8,232 nucleotides of DNA, taken from positions 1,240 to 9,471 of the forward strand of contig DBCX01000023.1 of assembly GCA_002293275.1 (NCBI GenBank). The letters are read 5' to 3'. Source of the stretch: Cyanobacteria bacterium UBA947 (GTDB lineage: Bacteria; Cyanobacteriota; Vampirovibrionia; Gastranaerophilales; Gastranaerophilaceae). This document shows positions 4,914 to 8,232 of the stretch, piece by piece. The translations under genes and the position numbers were made by a program. The notes beneath the pieces were generated by a model. The model saw nothing but the letters and a program-made list of their open reading frames with translations, searched no databases and had not been told where the DNA came from. Numbering within the stretch: the stretch's first letter is position 1; the number at the start of each line of letters is the position of its first letter.

Positions 4914-6491
4914 TTGCAGATAACGAACCAAGCAGTGCAAAACGGAATAACCGTCAAGACTGTCAACATTGACAGTCAGGGGCATTTTAGGAACTCCGGC
5001 GCGACAAATGCGATGTCAAAGAACGGTTCAATTATGCCTGTGAGCAAAAAAACGCCTGAACACGTACCGCCGGAACAACCGGATGCAAAGGGCGGTTCAG
5101 AGATTAACACCAAAGACCCCGGTGCTATGCAAAACCGTGTTGCCGACCTGAAAGGGCAGATTTCCGAGGTTGAGGGCGGCGCAACGGCAATGCAGGAGTC
5201 CGGCAGAAAAGCCCAGCAAACAAGCGCCGACATCTCCAAACAGACTCAAGAATTGCAGGCGCAGCAAAAACGCGATTTGCAAACAATCAACGCCAACAGC
5301 AAAGAGCAGGCAGGCATTGCAAAACAACAGCAAGAAAATGATGCCAAAATCAAAGATGATACAAGAGGACTGCAAGAGGCTATCGCTAACGGTGACCAGG
5401 ACGCGTTTGAAAAATATGCGGCATCCTTGAACAACAACGTATCTATTGCAGACAGCTATGGCAGAAAAATGTACAACCTGCAAAAGAGCAACGCCGCAAC
5501 AATTAAGACCATGAACAACTACAACAAGCAGTTCATGTCTATGCAAAACAGTCAAAAGGCTTGCATGCAGCAGCAGTTGACAGCCGCGCAGCAGGTGGCG
5601 CAAGTTGCTGACACAGTCGGCGCGATATCGCAGCTGGTGTCAGTCGCCGGCCAAACAATGACAGGTATCGGTAACATGATGTTGTCAACCCCGTACACAG
5701 CGGCTGTGGGTGCAGTGCTTGTTAATGTTGGTACGGTAGCATCAAACATCGGTCAATACGGTACTATGGCGGTTGGTATCACAAAAACATGCTGCTCGGC
5801 AGCTGACGGTGATATTACAGGCGCGTTGATGAACGGTGCAAGTGCACTTGCGGCCGGCGCATCAGCTGTTGAGGGCACAGTCGCGGCAAAAGGAGCTATT
5901 GAAAACGCCAACGCACTGGCAGACAACGCACAAGCTGCAATCGCAGCTTCAACAGAAAACGCTGCCGCATTCAAGGATATGGGCTTGACCAAAAACGAAG
6001 CTGCCAAAATGATGTATAACAACGAGAATTTCTCAAATGATACGCTTGCAAAACTTGGACAAGAAGGCGGCAATGCAGAAATCATGGGCAATATCAAGCA
6101 AAATTACGCCGACGATATGGCAACCAAAGGCTTCCAGCAAAACGCCGAAACCGGCCAATGGACAAAATCAGACAAGGACGGCAACATTGTCAACGCCAGC
6201 GCAAGAGATGTCAGAAAAGCGCGGAAGGAAACATCCGGCGAAACAAAATTTGATCCTGAGAAATTCTCGAGCAATTTGAAAAAAGGCTCCGAGGCTCTTA
6301 AAAAAGCCGCAGGTATGAGTGCGATGTTCTCGGCGATGTTCCAGTCAACACAGCCGCAGCCGGCTTGTTACGATAGCACTTCAAGCACGACTAAAACCAA
6401 CTCAAGCAGCGGAAGACCAAAGTCACACGTGCAAGAAATGAGACAACGCGATGCCGAGCGCGCTAAAAGAATGAAGGAAGCTGCAGCCTGA
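4914..6491 (+). CDS. Ala/Gln-rich coiled-coil protein with central hydrophobic stretch; unknown function
   Basis: I do not recognise a family for this 525-residue protein. Visible order: a polar Ser/Asn/Pro-rich N-terminus with no Sec signal (1-70); a long Gln/Ala/Lys heptad-like coiled coil (about 72-157); a second helical segment rich in Asn, Met and Gln (about 165-230); a Gly/Ala/Val hydrophobic stretch (233-293) that could insert in or lie on a membrane, ending in TCC (292-294); an Ala-rich helix (300-355); a charged region (395-462); the repeat AMFSAMF (470-476); a Ser/Thr linker (487-500); and a basic, charged C-terminal helix (505-525). Coiled coil followed by hydrophobic segments recalls type III translocator proteins, and a type III export gate gene lies nearby, but this is architecture only. 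It starts at TTG and ends with tandem stops TGATAA, three bases from the end of yidD. Confidence 0.85.
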   Translation: MQITNQAVQNGITVKTVNIDSQGHFRNSGATNAMSKNGSIMPVSKKTPEHVPPEQPDAKGGSEINTKDPGAMQNRVADLKGQISEVEGGATAMQESGRKAQQTSADISKQTQELQAQQKRDLQTINANSKEQAGIAKQQQENDAKIKDDTRGLQEAIANGDQDAFEKYAASLNNNVSIADSYGRKMYNLQKSNAATIKTMNNYNKQFMSMQNSQKACMQQQLTAAQQVAQVADTVGAISQLVSVAGQTMTGIGNMMLSTPYTAAVGAVLVNVGTVASNIGQYGTMAVGITKTCCSAADGDITGALMNGASALAAGASAVEGTVAAKGAIENANALADNAQAAIAASTENAAAFKDMGLTKNEAAKMMYNNENFSNDTLAKLGQEGGNAEIMGNIKQNYADDMATKGFQQNAETGQWTKSDKDGNIVNASARDVRKARKETSGETKFDPEKFSSNLKKGSEALKKAAGMSAMFSAMFQSTQPQPACYDSTSSTTKTNSSSGRPKSHVQEMRQRDAERAKRMKEAAA

Positions 6492-6494
6492 TAA

Positions 6495-6701
6495 TCACGG
6501 TACCGGATCGACTCCGCCATCGTTAAACGGGTGGCACCGGCAGATTCGCTTTATGCCGAGCCAAAGACCTTTTGCCAAGCCGTATTTTTCTACGGCCTCT
6601 TTTGTGTATGCCGAGCATGTCGGGTAAAACCTGCAGCACCCCGGCAGCAGAGCCGAAACCCTGCGATAAATATCAATGAAGAGCAGCACAACCCTTTTCA
6701 C
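6495..6701 (-). CDS. yidD: YidD, membrane protein insertion efficiency factor
   Basis: This small membrane-associated protein aids YidC/Sec-dependent insertion of membrane proteins. At 68 residues it is near the family's usual length. It has a basic, hydrophobic N-terminal amphipathic helix (KRVVLLFIDIYRR), then the signature CCRFYPTCSAY (22-32), then KRICRCHPFNDGGVDPVP (51-68), with conserved cysteines at 23, 29 and 56. The start is GTG at 6701: the codon just upstream is TAA in frame and no ATG is available. The Shine-Dalgarno site is weak. It starts 16 bp after flhA ends, so it is probably co-transcribed with it. This is unusual, because yidD is commonly found in the rnpA-yidD-yidC cluster. 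Confidence 0.95.
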   Translation of the reverse strand: MKRVVLLFIDIYRRVSALLPGCCRFYPTCSAYTKEAVEKYGLAKGLWLGIKRICRCHPFNDGGVDPVP

Positions 6702-6717
6702 TTACCATTTTCCATTA

Positions 6718-8232
6718 TCAAACGGCATAAGCCTCGCCGATATTATCAATCGCCTCAACCTTAATATCTGTTATCAGCTCGGAATAGGAGATAACAACAA
6801 TCGTCGGGATGTGGCGCTCCAACAGCTGATAAAGCGGCAGCCGAATCCGCGGCGAGCAAAGCACAACCGGTTGATGGCCGCACGCCTGATGTGCACGCAT
6901 CAATGTCGTTGCGGTGCTCTCAATCAGCTCTTGCACCTGCATCGGGTTAAGCAGGAACATCGTACCCAACTCGGTGCGCTGACAGCTGTCATCAAGCGTT
7001 TTTTCCCACTCCGGCGAGAGCGTCAGTGCATAAAGAACCTTGTCCTCACCCACATTTGACAGGCAAATTTGCCGCCCGAGTGCCGCTCTCAAACGTTCTG
7101 ACAAGATGTCGGGCTCTTTTGAGAACCGCGCGTAATCACATAACCGCTCAAAGATAAATATAATATCTTTTATTGAAACCCGCTCGCGGATAAGGTTAAC
7201 AAAGATTTTGCGCAGGTCGCTGGTTGAAATAATCGTCGGTACAAGGTCGTTGACCAGCGTCGGGTCTTGCGAACGCACAAGTTCCATAAGTTTGAGTACG
7301 TCGGTTTTTGTCATAACGTCGTCAACGTGTTTGCGCACGCACTCTTGCAAGTGCGTCACGATAACATCTGTCGCGTCAACGGCCGTAACCGCGCGCGTTG
7401 CACGGGCATCTTCCGAGTTTATCCAGTACGCCTGGGTCTGGTATGTCGGGTCAATACCGATTATCGCGTCGTTCGGCACCTCTTTTTTGACCGCATCCCA
7501 CTGGTCAGCGATAACCATAAATTTGCCGGGGTAAACATAACCTGTCGCCACGGTGTTTCCGCGGATAGAGATCATATATTCGTTCGCGTCAAGCGCGGAC
7601 GAGTCCATAATCCGTATGTTTGGCAGGATATAGCCGAGTTCGTCTGTGACGCGCTGCCTTAACGCGGCGATTTTGGCGAGCAATTGGCCTTCTTGATCAG
7701 GGTCGGCGATGACAAGCAGGTTTGAGCCAACCTGCAAACTCAACACGTCCACCCCGAGCCGCTCGTACATCCGGTTCGGGTTAACAAGGTCTTGCATATT
7801 TTGCCGCACACCTTCCAATTGGCCAAGCTGCGCCTGAACATCAGCGTTGATAAGAGTAGAGAAGCCTGCAACGCCCAAAAGCAGCGAGAAAATCAAGAAC
7901 GGCAAGAACGGCAGCCCGCTGATACCGCTTGTGCAGGCGACGAAAAACAAAAATATCGCCGATAAGAAAAGGGCGTTGGGCTTGCTGGTGATTTGGGTTG
8001 TCAGGTCGGCACCGAGTGAATCCGACGCGGAAGAACGTGTCATAAAGATACCGGCAGCGATTGCCATCAGCAGCGACGGCAGCTGGGCTGACAGACCGTC
8101 ACCGATTGTCAGGATTGTGTATTTCGCGACCGCGTCGGCGATTGGCATCTGGTTCATCAAACAGCCGATACACAGGCCGCCGACAATGTTAATCAGCGTG
8201 ATGATAATACCTGCGATTGTATCACCTTTTAC
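6718..8232 (-). CDS. flhA: FlhA/SctV-type type III export gate protein (5' end beyond window)
   Basis: This protein forms the nonameric inner-membrane gate of the flagellar or injectisome export apparatus; its cytoplasmic ring receives chaperone-substrate complexes. The frame is open from the right edge to TGA at 6720-6718, giving 504 visible residues. These correspond to the part after the FHIPEP region: VKGDTIAGIIITLINIVGG at the edge, the signature YTILTIGDGLSAQLPSLL, two more membrane segments (ALFLSAIFLFFVA and LPFLPFLIFSLLLGVAGF), then the cytoplasmic domain with NDLVPTIISTSDLRKIFVNL, the conserved ERLRAALGRQI helix, and SPRIRLPLYQLLERHIP near the end. A full-length protein would be near 690 residues. 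TTG at 8160 is internal, not a start. I lean to flagellar FlhA, but the window has no other secretion gene to decide against SctV. Tandem stops TGATAA end it. Confidence 0.93.
   Translation of the reverse strand, partial: VKGDTIAGIIITLINIVGGLCIGCLMNQMPIADAVAKYTILTIGDGLSAQLPSLLMAIAAGIFMTRSSASDSLGADLTTQITSKPNALFLSAIFLFFVACTSGISGLPFLPFLIFSLLLGVAGFSTLINADVQAQLGQLEGVRQNMQDLVNPNRMYERLGVDVLSLQVGSNLLVIADPDQEGQLLAKIAALRQRVTDELGYILPNIRIMDSSALDANEYMISIRGNTVATGYVYPGKFMVIADQWDAVKKEVPNDAIIGIDPTYQTQAYWINSEDARATRAVTAVDATDVIVTHLQECVRKHVDDVMTKTDVLKLMELVRSQDPTLVNDLVPTIISTSDLRKIFVNLIRERVSIKDIIFIFERLCDYARFSKEPDILSERLRAALGRQICLSNVGEDKVLYALTLSPEWEKTLDDSCQRTELGTMFLLNPMQVQELIESTATTLMRAHQACGHQPVVLCSPRIRLPLYQLLERHIPTIVVISYSELITDIKVEAIDNIGEAYAV

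Noticed and set aside
5097..5603. Antisense 168-codon open frame on the minus strand
   Set aside because: It lies wholly inside the 4914-6491 gene. Its Leu/Cys-rich product is what Gln/Ala/Lys-rich codons give when read in reverse.
6676..7059. 127-codon plus-strand frame over the flhA 3' end
   Set aside because: It is antisense to yidD and conserved flhA sequence, with no sign of independent coding.
8158..8160. TTG at 8160 as the start of a shorter 480-residue protein
   Set aside because: The frame stays open to the edge, and the upstream codons spell the conserved FlhA segment VKGDTIAGIIITLINIVGG, so the gene continues beyond the window.

Overview
The window looks like a bacterial chromosome of moderate GC, with one strongly AT-rich end. 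The tRNA-Glu has a G1:U72 acceptor pair and a D-arm like those of cyanobacterial and plastid tRNA-Glu. Together with a flagellar/type III export gate and a FabI-type enoyl reductase, this suggests a non-photosynthetic relative of Cyanobacteria (Vampirovibrionia/Melainabacteria type). That placement is an inference from memory and is not proven by the window.

Layout, left to right. Positions 1-479 (minus) hold the 5' part of a gene with about 25% GC. Its product resembles the N-terminal nuclease-like region of AIPR (abortive infection phage resistance) proteins. It lies directly downstream of the 3' end of tRNA-Glu(TTC) (530-605, minus), a classic integration site, so the left end is probably the edge of an acquired defence island. 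The tRNA has its own near-consensus promoter, whose -35 box overlaps the stop codon of valS (642-3311, minus). valS is transcribed divergently from a small secreted thioredoxin-fold-like protein gene (3326-3853, plus). Only 14 bp separate the two start codons, and the two predicted extended -10 boxes overlap, which predicts leaderless mRNAs for both.

A 69-bp two-armed palindromic repeat (3853-3921) separates this gene from the convergent fabI (3935-4741, minus). Between fabI and the next, divergent gene are two copies of an 18-bp repeat spaced 36 bp apart; the nearer copy covers the -35 region of the predicted fabI promoter. A TTG-started gene (4914-6491, plus) encodes an unrecognised 525-residue Ala/Gln-rich protein with a long coiled coil followed by a Gly/Ala-rich hydrophobic stretch. 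It runs tail to tail into yidD (6495-6701, minus), with only 3 bp between the stops. yidD follows, by 16 bp, the 3' part of an flhA/sctV-type export gate gene (6718-8232, minus), which continues past the right edge.

The housekeeping genes (valS, tRNA-Glu, fabI, yidD) act in translation, fatty-acid elongation and membrane-protein insertion. The parts most worth following up are the AT-rich AIPR-like gene at the tRNA, the shared promoter knot at 3290-3326, the two intergenic repeat types, and the translocator-like coiled-coil protein beside an export gate gene.
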